NCBI GenBank assembly: GCA_032622095.1
Contig: CP136068.1
Span: forward strand, 51,704,443-51,768,442
Direction: 5' to 3'
Origin: Siphonodentalium dalli
Lineage: Eukaryota; Mollusca; Scaphopoda; Gadilida; Siphonodentaliidae
DNA: 64,000 bases
The notes under the pieces were generated by a model. That model was not told the DNA's origin and searched no databases. It was given only the letters and a program-made list of their open reading frames with translations. The position numbers were made by a program, and so were the translations under genes. Shown here in pieces: positions 1-10,833 of the stretch (its first letter is position 1; every line of letters begins with the position of its first letter).

Positions 1-206
<206 letters not shown>

Positions 207-892
207 TTAACAAACCGAAATAACACCCAAGCTGGAAAAGGTGAGCTATTTAAAAGTTTGCGCGCGGGCGTAATGCAACGCACTTGTTTTTTCTGAAATC
301 TTATAACTGACTGACCTGATTACTCCAATTGTAGCGCCAGCGCATGGATTGCTGACGTCTGCGCAGGAATGTTGAATGAATACAGAAAAGGCGGGAGAGA
401 TGAATCGAAGATTTTTAGGTAAATATAAATCGGAGGTTATTGTTCTGTTGTCAATGTGTAATTTACCCATCAAGTGCAGTGTTCGGTTTGTCAAACTTGA
501 GTACGTATGTGACATAAAGAGATTTTTTGAGCAGATCAATTTTCTCGTCTTTATTGTAATAACGTAAGCGTCAACCAACGTCAAAACGTAAATACTGTAT
601 ACGTACGTAGAGTAACGTCGCATTGACTGACTGCAAAAAAGGAAAAATATGCATTCTTAAATATTTTAGTTACTTGTTAATAATTTGTTACATATGCATG
701 TATATAGCACAGCATTGCAGAAAACAAACATCGTAATTGCCAATACACCAGAACCATCAACAAATGAATAATCATACGAAGAAGACCGGAAAACGCTAAA
801 ATAAAAGAGATGACGAATGGTAACCAGAGACGTGGCGACAGGGGCGACAGGGGTGGGGGGTTTGTGTCTGACCCCCCCCCCCCCCCCCCAAC

Positions 893-1362
893 TTTGGTCA
901 AAATTTTCAACAGTTGGAAATTTCATACCTGCCAAAACATTAGTTGGAAATTTCATACCTGCCTGTTTTTGGACCAATATTTGCATATTTTCCTATTTTT
1001 GGTCAAAAGTTTGGACTGGACTGAAATGGTCATCAGTGGGATATTTTCCAACCTTAGGGGGGGGGGGGGTGTCAGGTTTGAAATTTCCAACTCTAAGAAG
1101 ACTTGAGGCTAGTCTAGATGCTAGGATTTTGCGATTTTCTTGTTCAGATTTCAAAATTTTCCTCCCCCGTGGCCGGCCAATACAAAACTGCTAATTAGTT
1201 TAACAGAACAATATTTTACTACATTTGGTCAAACTTGTGGACTGAAATGGTCATCAGTTAGTTGGAGAATTTCCCAACCTAAGAGGGAGTATGAGGTTTT
1301 AAATTTCCAACACTAGGGGAACTTCAGTTGAGGCCAGTCTAGATGCTAGAGTCAATGAGACT
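893..1362 (+). repeat. Dispersed spacer repeat with internal ~226-bp duplication
   Basis: Two related blocks begin near 1001 and 1227. Each runs through GGTCAAA, GGACTGAAATGGTCATCAG, a TTCCAACCT segment, AAATTTCCAAC and GTCTAGATGCTAG. The reverse complement of this whole element is recognisable in the H3-H1 spacer of array B (about 47284..47700). It recurs at the same place in every array A unit with a spacer. No coding capacity or terminal repeats were found that would assign it to a transposon class. Confidence 0.7.
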
Positions 1363-1455
1363 CGTTCCTAGAATAAATATGATGATATATTCGTTATACG
1401 CCTGTGACACAATGAAAGAAAACGAAAAACACTGAACAAACATGCGGCACAAACT

Positions 1456-1500
1456 AATAGGGAATAACAGTAACTGTCGTGGAACAGTTATTCCCCTAAT
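1456..1500. repeat. Imperfect inverted repeat in H4-H2A spacer
   Basis: The left arm around 1456..1468 (TAATAGGGAATAAC) and the right arm around 1486..1500 (GTTATTCCCCTAAT) are near-perfect reverse complements about 20 bases apart. They could form a cruciform or hairpin, or be a MITE-like end. No function can be assigned. Confidence 0.45.
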
Positions 1501-1985
1501 TGGGCGACGGATAGTAACCAGTACTCAATTGTACGCGACTGAGTTGTGTTTATGTGTTGCTATCCATTGCATGTAAGATAGTCATAAAAGCATTATCAAC
1601 CAGACGAGATGTGTAGTTAGATACTTCCCCCAAAATAACATTTCAAAACAAAAATAAGTTCATTTCACAAGGAACAAGGAAGTAGATTGCTCAAGTTCTA
1701 TTTAAATTAATTGCATTTTCATACACCTTTTCCGAAACTGCATTGGCTGGCTGGCCAAGTATTTATTAGGATTCTATATGATAATGCTGTTGCAGGAGCG
1801 TATGTCTTATTTGTGGGGGGGGGGGGGGAGAGAGCGGGGGCACAACACACACACACTTGCTATGTCGAGCATGTCCTTGAATATTATTTCATGGCACAAT
1901 TGTTTCATCTAAACCTATGTCATTATCTTTTATATTTCATTTTCTTAGCAATTTCGTCAAGTTTTTCTTTTTGGAAAATTTGGGT

Positions 1986-2001
1986 GGCCCTGAAAAGGGC
2001 C
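1986..2001 (-). terminator. H2A histone 3' stem-loop (unit A1)
   Basis: On the minus strand this reads GGCCCTTTTCAGGGCC, a six-base-pair stem with a UUUC loop. This is the canonical SLBP-binding histone mRNA 3' end, 62 nt past the H2A stop. A purine-rich CCAAAAAGAAAAA (HDE-like, for U7 snRNP) follows downstream, then ATTGCTA at 1952..1946. Confidence 0.93.
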
Positions 2002-2063
2002 GTTTTGTTTTGTTTGTTTTGCAGACAAGCCAAGCATTGAGATGTTGTGTGTCATCAAGATTT

Positions 2064-2438
2064 TTACTTGCTGCTCTGTGATTTCTTTGGGAGAAGAACG
2101 GCTTGGATGTTTGGCAGAACACCACCTTGGGCGATGGTGACACCAGACAACAGTTTGTTCAACTCTTCGTCGTTCCTGATGGCGAGCTGGAGATGTCTTG
2201 GTATGATTCTGCTTTTCTTGTTGTCACGAGCAGCGTTTCCTGCCAACTCGAGAACCTCAGCTGCGAGGTATTCGAGAACTGCAGCCAAGTAGACTGGAGC
2301 TCCGGCACCGACACGCTCAGCATAGTTGCCTTTTCTCAGAAGACGATGGATTCTTCCGACGGGAAACTGGAGTCCAGCCCTTGATGATCGGGACTTTGCC
2401 TTTCCCTTTACTTTGCCACCTTTACCACGTCCAGACAT
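2064..2438 (-). CDS. H2A: Histone H2A
   Basis: Canonical replication-dependent H2A of 124 residues, partner of H2B in the nucleosome dimer. The tail begins SGRGKGGK. The histone fold contains [14 protein letters not shown], and the acidic-patch residues are seen in [14 protein letters not shown] and RNDEEL. The C-terminus ends [10 protein letters not shown], with the lysines expected for H2A ubiquitylation. There is no SQ(E/D)-phi motif (so not H2A.X) and no H2A.Z-type changes. It has no intron. It is divergent from H2B across 273 bp of shared promoter, which suits co-expression of dimer partners in S phase. Confidence 0.98.
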   Translation of the reverse strand: MSGRGKGGKVKGKAKSRSSRAGLQFPVGRIHRLLRKGNYAERVGAGAPVYLAAVLEYLAAEVLELAGNAARDNKKSRIIPRHLQLAIRNDEELNKLLSGVTIAQGGVLPNIQAVLLPKKSQSSK

Positions 2439-2711
2439 GATGTGAGTATTTGTTATGTTCGAAAAGACGAGAAATAGACTGATGATTTGGTCGAAAGTTG
2501 GAAAATATTTAAACCAAAATACGGATCGACCTAGTTATTTACACGTTTTCACCGAAGTCCGCGCGCGCGCAGGACGGTAAAGTGCTTTGTTGTGTGTAAT
2601 TGGGTTAGACTTGCGATCGCGCGCGTCTCTTAAAAGGGAATTTTTTCAAAAAAAATTTGTATTCATTTTCTGTTCATCGAATCTCTCGATCGCACTGAGA
2701 AAAACTTAATC
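2439..2711. promoter_or_regulatory. Divergent H2A/H2B promoter (type example)
   Basis: This interval lies between two divergent start codons. A TATA-like AAAATATTTAAA at 2502..2513 serves H2A on the minus strand. A TCTTAAAAGG near 2628..2637 is a candidate TATA for H2B. An inverted CCAAT (ATTGG) lies at 2599..2603, and a GC-alternating stretch near 2561..2571. The interval recurs at 6246..6518, 11209..11481, 15160..15432, 19111..19383, 23062..23334, 27013..27285, 30964..31236 and 39005..39277. In unit A9 it is expanded to 34918..35326 by insert E2. The element calls are by eye. Confidence 0.7.
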
Positions 2712-3083
2712 ATGCCACCCAAAGCAGGAAGCAAAGGAGCCAAAAAGGCCACCAAGACCCAGAAGCCGTCAACGGCCGGCACAAAGAAGAGGAAACGAAA
2801 AAGGAAGGAATCCTACGGAATCTACATCTACAAAGTCTTGAAACAGGTGCACCCAGACACCGGTGTCAGCAGCAAAGCCATGTCCATCATGAACAGCTTT
2901 GTCAACGACATCTTTGAGAGGATCGCAGCTGAGGCATCAAGACTGGCCCACTACAACAAACGATCCACCATCACCTCCCGAGAGGTCCAGACCGCCGTCA
3001 GACTTCTTCTCCCAGGTGAATTGGCCAAGCACGCCGTCTCTGAGGGCACCAAGGCCGTCACCAAGTACACCAGCAGCAAGTAA
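2712..3083 (+). CDS. H2B: Histone H2B
   Basis: Canonical H2B of 123 residues. It has a basic N-terminal tail ([14 protein letters not shown]) and the nuclear-import-like basic run KKRKRKRK near residues 25-32. The histone fold begins [19 protein letters not shown] and includes [15 protein letters not shown] and the [18 protein letters not shown]-terminus, where the ubiquitylated lysine lies. It dimerises with the divergently transcribed H2A. The tail is of the invertebrate (mollusc/annelid-like) type, which is the best clue to the organism. Its 3' end converges on the next H4 gene. Confidence 0.98.
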   Translation: MPPKAGSKGAKKATKTQKPSTAGTKKRKRKRKESYGIYIYKVLKQVHPDTGVSSKAMSIMNSFVNDIFERIAAEASRLAHYNKRSTITSREVQTAVRLLLPGELAKHAVSEGTKAVTKYTSSK

Positions 3084-3115
3084 ACTGTTTGCATACAGAT
3101 TTACACACAAAAAAC

Positions 3116-3131
3116 GGCCCTTTTCAGGGCC
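3116..3131 (+). terminator. H2B histone 3' stem-loop (unit A1)
   Basis: GGCCCTTTTCAGGGCC lies 32 nt after the H2B stop. CCAAAAAGAG (HDE-like) follows, and ATTGCTA at 3164..3170. Confidence 0.93.
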
Positions 3132-3618
3132 ACCCAAATCTTCCAAAAAGAGTTACTCTAAACATTGCTATATCCCTCTCCCTCTCCCTGCCTCCCTCCC
3201 TCCCTCCCTCCATCCATCCCAACACATATAATCTCAAATAACTTTAGGCAATGAAACAAAAACAAATTTGAGAAAATCCATATGGTATAATGGAGTATTA
3301 CATGCTAACATATACGCTAACATATAAACTGTATATATGCACATATTTGTATATATATATATAACACACTTGTCATTGTGTGTACACAATTTAATAACAT
3401 GTGATATTTCTCCTCTCCTCTATTTGTTTATTCATTAATATATTCGTACAGTTTTCATAATGTTAAACAATATGCACCCCCCCCCCAACCCCACTGACAG
3501 AGTCCCATCAATCGGCGACGTTATATATTGCATATATATCGTCTAAATGAATATGCATCCTACAAACCTAGATTGTTTTGCATTTACTTTAATGCATCAT
3601 CTGTATAAATGTAACATT

Positions 3619-3690
3619 TGAATGAATGAATGAATGAATGAATGAATGAATGAATGAATGAATGAATGAATGAATGAATGAATGAATGAA
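3619..3690. repeat. GAAT tetranucleotide microsatellite
   Basis: About 17 perfect GAAT copies ending in GAATAAATG. It recurs in every H2B-H4 spacer (near 7426, 12389, 16340, 20291, 24242, 28193, 32144, 36234 and 40185) without a change in unit length. It explains the FIHS-repeat ORF on the minus strand, which is not a gene. Confidence 0.95.
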
Positions 3691-3767
3691 TAAATGTGCC
3701 TACAGTTTCCATGATTTGTTGCAAATATATAGCAATTTTTAGAGTAACTCTTTTTGAAAAATTTGGT

Positions 3768-3783
3768 GGCCCTGAAAAGGGCC
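3768..3783 (-). terminator. H4 histone 3' stem-loop (unit A2)
   Basis: The minus strand carries GGCCCTTTTCAGGGCC 38 nt past the H4 stop. CAAAAAGAG follows it, and ATTGCTA at 3736..3730. Confidence 0.93.
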
Positions 3784-3821
3784 GTTGTTTTTGAAGCTGG
3801 GTGCTTCGTCTGTAGAGGCGT

Positions 3822-4310
<489 letters not shown>

Positions 4311-5792
4311 TGCGCAGGAATGTTGAATGAATACAGAAAAGGCGGGAGAGATGAATCGAAGATTTTTAGGTAAATATAAATCGGAGGTTATTGTTCTGTT
4401 GTCAATGTGTAATTTACCCATCAAGTGCAGTGTTCGGTTTGTCAAACTTGAGTACGTATGTGACATAAAGAGATTTTTTGAGCAGATCAATTTTCTCGTC
4501 TTTATTGTAATAACGTAAGCGTCAACCAACGTCAAAACGTAAATACTGTATACGTACGTAGAGTAACGTCGCATTGACTGACTGCAAAAAAGGAAAAATA
4601 TGCATTCTTAAATATTTTAGTTACTTGTTAATAATTTGTTACATATGCATGTATATAGCACAGCATTGCAGAAAACAAACATCGTAATTGCCAATACACC
4701 AGAACCATCAACAAATGAATAATCATACGAAGAAGACCGGAAAACGCTAAAATAAAAGAGATGACGAATGGTAACCAGAGACGTGGCGACAGGGGCGACA
4801 GGGGTGGGGGGTTTGTGTCTGACCCCCCCCCCCCCCCCCCAACTTTGGTCAAAATTTTCAACAGTTGGAAATTTCATACCTGCCAAAACATTAGTTGGAA
4901 ATTTCATACCTGCCTGTTTTTGGACCAATATTTGCATATTTTCCTATTTTTGGTCAAAAGTTTGGACTGGACTGAAATGGTCATCAGTGGGATATTTTCC
5001 AACCTTAGGGGGGGGGGGGGTGTCAGGTTTGAAATTTCCAACTCTAAGAAGACTTGAGGCTAGTCTAGATGCTAGGATTTTGCGATTTTCTTGTTCAGAT
5101 TTCAAAATTTTCCTCCCCCGTGGCCGGCCAATACAAAACTGCTAATTAGTTTAACAGAACAATATTTTACTACATTTGGTCAAACTTGTGGACTGAAATG
5201 GTCATCAGTTAGTTGGAGAATTTCCCAACCTAAGAGGGAGTATGAGGTTTTAAATTTCCAACACTAGGGGAACTTCAGTTGAGGCCAGTCTAGATGCTAG
5301 AGTCAATGAGACTCGTTCCTAGAATAAATATGATGATATATTCGTTATACGCCTGTGACACAATGAAAGAAAACGAAAAACACTGAACAAACATGCGGCA
5401 CAAACTAATAGGGAATAACAGTAACTGTCGTGGAACAGTTATTCCCCTAATTGGGCGACGGATAGTAACCAGTACTCAATTGTACGCGACTGAGTTGTGT
5501 TTATGTGTTGCTATCCATTGCATGTAAGATAGTCATAAAAGCATTATCAACCAGACGAGATGTGTAGTTAGATACTTCCCCCAAAATAACATTTCAAAAC
5601 AAAAATAAGTTCATTTCACAAGGAACAAGGAAGTAGATTGCTCAAGTTCTATTTAAATTAATTGCATTTTCATACACCTTTTCCGAAACTGCATTGGCTG
5701 GCTGGCCAAGTATTTATTAGGATTCTATATGATAATGCTGTTGCAGGAGCGTATGTCTTATTTGTGGGGGGGGGGGGGGGGGGAGAGAGCGG

Positions 5793-5808
5793 GGCCCTGA
5801 AAAGGGCC
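5793..5808 (-). terminator. H2A 3' stem-loop without downstream element (unit A2)
   Basis: The 16-nt stem-loop is intact, but the deletion ends at its edge. The downstream flank is now CCCCGCTCTCT followed by a C18 run (in H2A sense), so the HDE-like purine block and the ATTGCTA heptamer are gone. U7-dependent cleavage of this copy is expected to be impaired. Confidence 0.9.
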
Positions 5809-5870
5809 GTTTTGTTTTGTTTGTTTTGCAGACAAGCCAAGCATTGAGATGTTGTGTGTCATCAAGATTT

Positions 5871-6245
5871 TTACTTGCTGCTCTGTGATTTCTTTGGGAG
5901 AAGAACGGCTTGGATGTTTGGCAGAACACCACCTTGGGCGATGGTGACACCAGACAACAGTTTGTTCAACTCTTCGTCGTTCCTGATGGCGAGCTGGAGA
6001 TGTCTTGGTATGATTCTGCTTTTCTTGTTGTCACGAGCAGCGTTTCCTGCCAACTCGAGAACCTCAGCTGCGAGGTATTCGAGAACTGCAGCCAAGTAGA
6101 CTGGAGCTCCGGCACCGACACGCTCAGCATAGTTGCCTTTTCTCAGAAGACGATGGATTCTTCCGACGGGAAACTGGAGTCCAGCCCTTGATGATCGGGA
6201 CTTTGCCTTTCCCTTTACTTTGCCACCTTTACCACGTCCAGACAT
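5871..6245 (-). CDS. H2A: Histone H2A (unit A2)
   Basis: Encodes the same 124-residue protein as the 2064..2438 copy. The coding region and promoter are intact. Only the 3' flank is damaged: everything past the stem-loop is replaced by a G/C homopolymer, so this copy may make misprocessed or read-through RNA. Confidence 0.97.
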   Translation of the reverse strand: MSGRGKGGKVKGKAKSRSSRAGLQFPVGRIHRLLRKGNYAERVGAGAPVYLAAVLEYLAAEVLELAGNAARDNKKSRIIPRHLQLAIRNDEELNKLLSGVTIAQGGVLPNIQAVLLPKKSQSSK

Positions 6246-6518
6246 GATGTGAGTATTTGTTATGTTCGAAAAGACGAGAAATAGACTGATGATTTGGTCG
6301 AAAGTTGGAAAATATTTAAACCAAAATACGGATCGACCTAGTTATTTACACGTTTTCACCGAAGTCCGCGCGCGCGCAGGACGGTAAAGTGCTTTGTTGT
6401 GTGTAATTGGGTTAGACTTGCGATCGCGCGCGTCTCTTAAAAGGGAATTTTTTCAAAAAAAATTTGTATTCATTTTCTGTTCATCGAATCTCTCGATCGC
6501 ACTGAGAAAAACTTAATC

Positions 6519-6890
6519 ATGCCACCCAAAGCAGGAAGCAAAGGAGCCAAAAAGGCCACCAAGACCCAGAAGCCGTCAACGGCCGGCACAAAGAAGAGGA
6601 AACGAAAAAGGAAGGAATCCTACGGAATCTACATCTACAAAGTCTTGAAACAGGTGCACCCAGACACCGGTGTCAGCAGCAAAGCCATGTCCATCATGAA
6701 CAGCTTTGTCAACGACATCTTTGAGAGGATCGCAGCTGAGGCATCAAGACTGGCCCACTACAACAAACGATCCACCATCACCTCCCGAGAGGTCCAGACC
6801 GCCGTCAGACTTCTTCTCCCAGGTGAATTGGCCAAGCACGCCGTCTCTGAGGGCACCAAGGCCGTCACCAAGTACACCAGCAGCAAGTAA
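6519..6890 (+). CDS. H2B: Histone H2B (unit A2)
   Basis: Identical 123-residue H2B. Its divergent promoter and 3' signals are unaffected by the deletion on the H2A side. Confidence 0.98.
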   Translation: MPPKAGSKGAKKATKTQKPSTAGTKKRKRKRKESYGIYIYKVLKQVHPDTGVSSKAMSIMNSFVNDIFERIAAEASRLAHYNKRSTITSREVQTAVRLLLPGELAKHAVSEGTKAVTKYTSSK

Positions 6891-6922
6891 ACTGTTTGCA
6901 TACAGATTTACACACAAAAAAC

Positions 6923-6938
6923 GGCCCTTTTCAGGGCC
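6923..6938 (+). terminator. H2B 3' stem-loop (unit A2)
   Basis: Standard stem-loop with its HDE-like purine block and ATTGCTA retained. Confidence 0.93.
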
Positions 6939-7573
6939 ACCCAAATCTTCCAAAAAGAGTTACTCTAAACATTGCTATATCCCTCTCCCTCTCCCTGCCT
7001 CCCTCCCTCCCTCCCTCCATCCATCCCAACACATATAATCTCAAATAACTTTAGGCAATGAAACAAAAACAAATTTGAGAAAATCCATATGGTATAATGG
7101 AGTATTACATGCTAACATATACGCTAACATATAAACTGTATATATGCACATATTTGTATATATATATATAACACACTTGTCATTGTGTGTACACAATTTA
7201 ATAACATGTGATATTTCTCCTCTCCTCTATTTGTTTATTCATTAATATATTCGTACAGTTTTCATAATGTTAAACAATATGCACCCCCCCCCAACCCCAC
7301 TGACAGAGTCCCATCAATCGGCGACGTTATATATTGCATATATATCGTCTAAATGAATATGCATCCTACAAACCTAGATTGTTTTGCATTTACTTTAATG
7401 CATCATCTGTATAAATGTAACATTTGAATGAATGAATGAATGAATGAATGAATGAATGAATGAATGAATGAATGAATGAATGAATGAATGAATGAATAAA
7501 TGTGCCTACAGTTTCCATGATTTGTTGCAAATATATAGCAATTTTTAGAGTAACTCTTTTTGAAAAATTTGGT

Positions 7574-7589
7574 GGCCCTGAAAAGGGCC
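7574..7589 (-). terminator. H4 3' stem-loop (unit A3)
   Basis: Intact stem-loop and downstream element for the H4 copy whose promoter is split by insert E1. Confidence 0.93.
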
Positions 7590-7627
7590 GTTGTTTTTGA
7601 AGCTGGGTGCTTCGTCTGTAGAGGCGT

Positions 7628-7990
<363 letters not shown>

Positions 7991-8859
7991 TTTTGGTTGT
8001 TGAGTCGTTTCCGGCCGAAGGCCGGGTAGGGTGGTCGGACTGCAGTGTGCAAGTCCCTTCACCCTTCCTTGGTTTTTTCCGATGAAAATCGAACATGTTG
8101 GCTGTCGTAGGTGTTGTGGTTGGAGGCAAGGCGGCGAAAGCGTGGTGGAGGAGTCTTAGCGGCGGTTGTTTTGTTTCTTTTTATTTCTCTTTCTCTTTTT
8201 GGCGGTGGTTCGGATGGTGATGTTTGCAAACTTGGAGTCGGACGATTCATGATCTTTTCGGTTTCGGCTTGCATTAACTCGGCTTTTCTTACTGCTTCTT
8301 GTGCTCTCGCTACAATTTCCATTAAGTTCTTTTGTCTTTCTTCTTTTTCGGAGTCGGATGTGTCGTCGCAGTCAGAGTCGGAATCAGATGTGTCGTCGGG
8401 GTTGGAGTCAGATGTGTCTTCGGGGTTGGAGTCAGATGTGTCTTCGGAGTCGGAAGTGTCTTCGGAGTCGGATGTATCTTCGGTGTCGGATGTTGGTGCT
8501 TCGTTTGCTGTAGGAGAGGCAGGTGAAGACTCCGGTTCGGTGTAATCCGGCGTCTTCGGGTTGAAAAAGGAGATGTCCGCGTCTATCCGTGGCGATGGGG
8601 AGTCCATTACCACTTCGGGCGGTGAATCGATCACGGCTGCGCGGGAGGTGTCGCCTGGTGTGGCATCAGTCGATTTCCTCTTTTTCCACGCAGCCAATCT
8701 CTCTGTGTCTCTCTTTTTCCTGGATGGAGTCTTTTTCTTTCGCTTCTTCCTAGCTGGTTTGGTAGTTTCCAGACCTCTCCCGGTAGAGAGCCCTGATAAG
8801 GGATTTGCCGGGCAGGACTGGAAGTCCAAAACCAACTGGTATCCGCCTTTGTGTGCATG
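7991..8859 (-). mobile_element. Insert E1: retroposon-like element, 5'-truncated
   Basis: An 869-bp insertion in H4 orientation. Its coding part ends in a stop at 8059..8061, followed by a 68-nt 3' UTR. The UTR contains a perfect 6-bp hairpin, CCGGCC-TTC-GGCCGG in sense, and ends CAACAACCAAAAA. Insert E2 shares this 3' end almost base for base, whereas the two have unrelated 5' ends. A constant 3' end with variable 5' truncation is the non-LTR retrotransposon pattern. No reverse transcriptase is visible in the retained part, so the class is inferred. Confidence 0.75.
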
Positions 8860-8952
8860 GGTGATACCCTGGATGTTATCACGCAAGACTTTCCTGTGAC
8901 GCTTGGCGCCACCCTTTCCCAATCCCTTTCCTCCTTTACCACGGCCAGACAT
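8059..8952 (-). CDS. Chimeric ORF: H4 N-terminal tail fused to E1 protein
   Basis: This open frame of 297 codons starts at a duplicated H4 ATG. Residues 1-31 are exactly the H4 tail through GIT. The frame then continues into E1 with [14 protein letters not shown], a basic segment ([18 protein letters not shown], about residues 70-90), and a long acidic disordered region with repeated [14 protein letters not shown] units. A short predicted helix ([20 protein letters not shown]) and a basic tail follow. The KTPSRKKRD-type motif is familiar to me from uncharacterised transposon-associated proteins of marine invertebrates, but I could not check this. The native H4 TATA and CCAAT elements stand upstream, so transcription is plausible. 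No known function. Confidence 0.5.
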
Positions 8953-9003
8953 AATCGAAGGTGTTGTTAGTAAGAATTAACAAACCGAAATAACACCCAA
9001 GCT
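8860..9003. repeat. 144-bp direct repeat, right copy (target duplication of E1)
   Basis: The partner of 7847..7990. It carries H4 codons 1-31 (8860..8952) and 51 bp of 5' flank, and is continuous with the normal H4 promoter to its right. Confidence 0.93.
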
Positions 9004-10755
9004 GGAAAAGGTGAGCTATTTAAAAGTTTGCGCGCGGGCGTAATGCAACGCACTTGTTTTTTCTGAAATCTTATAACTGACTGACCTGATTACTCCAATT
9101 GTAGCGCCAGCGCATGGATTGCTGACGTCTGCGCAGGAATGTTGAATGAATACAGAAAAGGCGGGAGAGATGAATCGAAGATTTTTAGGTAAATATAAAT
9201 CGGAGGTTATTGTTCTGTTGTCAATGTGTAATTTACCCATCAAGTGCAGTGTTCGGTTTGTCAAACTTGAGTACGTATGTGACATAAAGAGATTTTTTGA
9301 GCAGATCAATTTTCTCGTCTTTATTGTAATAACGTAAGCGTCAACCAACGTCAAAACGTAAATACTGTATACGTACGTAGAGTAACGTCGCATTGACTGA
9401 CTGCAAAAAAGGAAAAATATGCATTCTTAAATATTTTAGTTACTTGTTAATAATTTGTTACATATGCATGTATATAGCACAGCATTGCAGAAAACAAACA
9501 TCGTAATTGCCAATACACCAGAACCATCAACAAATGAATAATCATACGAAGAAGACCGGAAAACGCTAAAATAAAAGAGATGACGAATGGTAACCAGAGA
9601 CGTGGCGACAGGGGCGACAGGGGTGGGGGGTTTGTGTCTGACCCCCCCCCCCCCCCCCCAACTTTGGTCAAAATTTTCAACAGTTGGAAATTTCATACCT
9701 GCCAAAACATTAGTTGGAAATTTCATACCTGCCTGTTTTTGGACCAATATTTGCATATTTTCCTATTTTTGGTCAAAAGTTTGGACTGGACTGAAATGGT
9801 CATCAGTGGGATATTTTCCAACCTTAGGGGGGGGGGGGGTGTCAGGTTTGAAATTTCCAACTCTAAGAAGACTTGAGGCTAGTCTAGATGCTAGGATTTT
9901 GCGATTTTCTTGTTCAGATTTCAAAATTTTCCTCCCCCGTGGCCGGCCAATACAAAACTGCTAATTAGTTTAACAGAACAATATTTTACTACATTTGGTC
10001 AAACTTGTGGACTGAAATGGTCATCAGTTAGTTGGAGAATTTCCCAACCTAAGAGGGAGTATGAGGTTTTAAATTTCCAACACTAGGGGAACTTCAGTTG
10101 AGGCCAGTCTAGATGCTAGAGTCAATGAGACTCGTTCCTAGAATAAATATGATGATATATTCGTTATACGCCTGTGACACAATGAAAGAAAACGAAAAAC
10201 ACTGAACAAACATGCGGCACAAACTAATAGGGAATAACAGTAACTGTCGTGGAACAGTTATTCCCCTAATTGGGCGACGGATAGTAACCAGTACTCAATT
10301 GTACGCGACTGAGTTGTGTTTATGTGTTGCTATCCATTGCATGTAAGATAGTCATAAAAGCATTATCAACCAGACGAGATGTGTAGTTAGATACTTCCCC
10401 CAAAATAACATTTCAAAACAAAAATAAGTTCATTTCACAAGGAACAAGGAAGTAGATTGCTCAAGTTCTATTTAAATTAATTGCATTTTCATACACCTTT
10501 TCCGAAACTGCATTGGCTGGCTGGCCAAGTATTTATTAGGATTCTATATGATAATGCTGTTGCAGGAGCGTATGTCTTATTTGTGGGGGGGGGGGGGGAG
10601 AGAGCGGGGGCACAACACACACACACTTGCTATGTCGAGCATGTCCTTGAATATTATTTCATGGCACAATTGTTTCATCTAAACCTATGTCATTATCTTT
10701 TATATTTCATTTTCTTAGCAATTTCGTCAAGTTTTTCTTTTTGGAAAATTTGGGT

Positions 10756-10771
10756 GGCCCTGAAAAGGGCC
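10756..10771 (-). terminator. H2A 3' stem-loop (unit A3)
   Basis: Standard stem-loop and downstream elements. Confidence 0.93.
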
Positions 10772-10833
10772 GTTTTGTTTTGTTTGTTTTGCAGACAAGC
10801 CAAGCATTGAGATGTTGTGTGTCATCAAGATTT

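Larger units (their letters stand above)
3084..3821. other. H2B-H4 convergent spacer (type example)
   Basis: This spacer separates two convergent genes. Each end carries a stem-loop plus downstream element, and these 3' flanks are inverted repeats of one another for about 55 bp (AAAAAGAGTTACTCTAAA followed by ATTGCTATAT on both strands). Between them lie a CCCT/CTCC tract near 3176..3220, AT-dinucleotide runs near 3350..3362, a C10 run and a GAAT microsatellite. No gene is seen. The spacer is 738 bp in every unit except A2, which is one base shorter. Confidence 0.8.

Noticed and set aside
246-623. 125-codon minus-strand ORF upstream of H4, repeated in every unit
   Set aside because: It overlaps the H4 promoter elements, has no recognisable domain, and its repetition follows from the tandem array rather than from coding selection.
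666-1194. Overlapping ORFs with poly-Gly/poly-Pro runs on both strands
   Set aside because: They are created by the C18 and G13 homopolymers inside the spacer repeat.
2047-2384. Plus-strand ORFs over H2A, and similar antisense ORFs over H2B and H1
   Set aside because: Antisense shadows of conserved histone genes; the sense products are unambiguous. The antisense of the lysine-rich H1 tail gives a false Phe/Gly-rich protein.
3619-3690. Possible CRISPR-like or regulatory repeat array
   Set aside because: A pure tetranucleotide microsatellite without spacers, in a eukaryotic histone locus.
8111-8545. Plus-strand ORFs with repeated Ser/Asp-type units in E1
   Set aside because: They are the antisense of the DTSDSE repeat; the minus-strand frame is longer, starts at an H4 ATG and matches the element's 3' end orientation.
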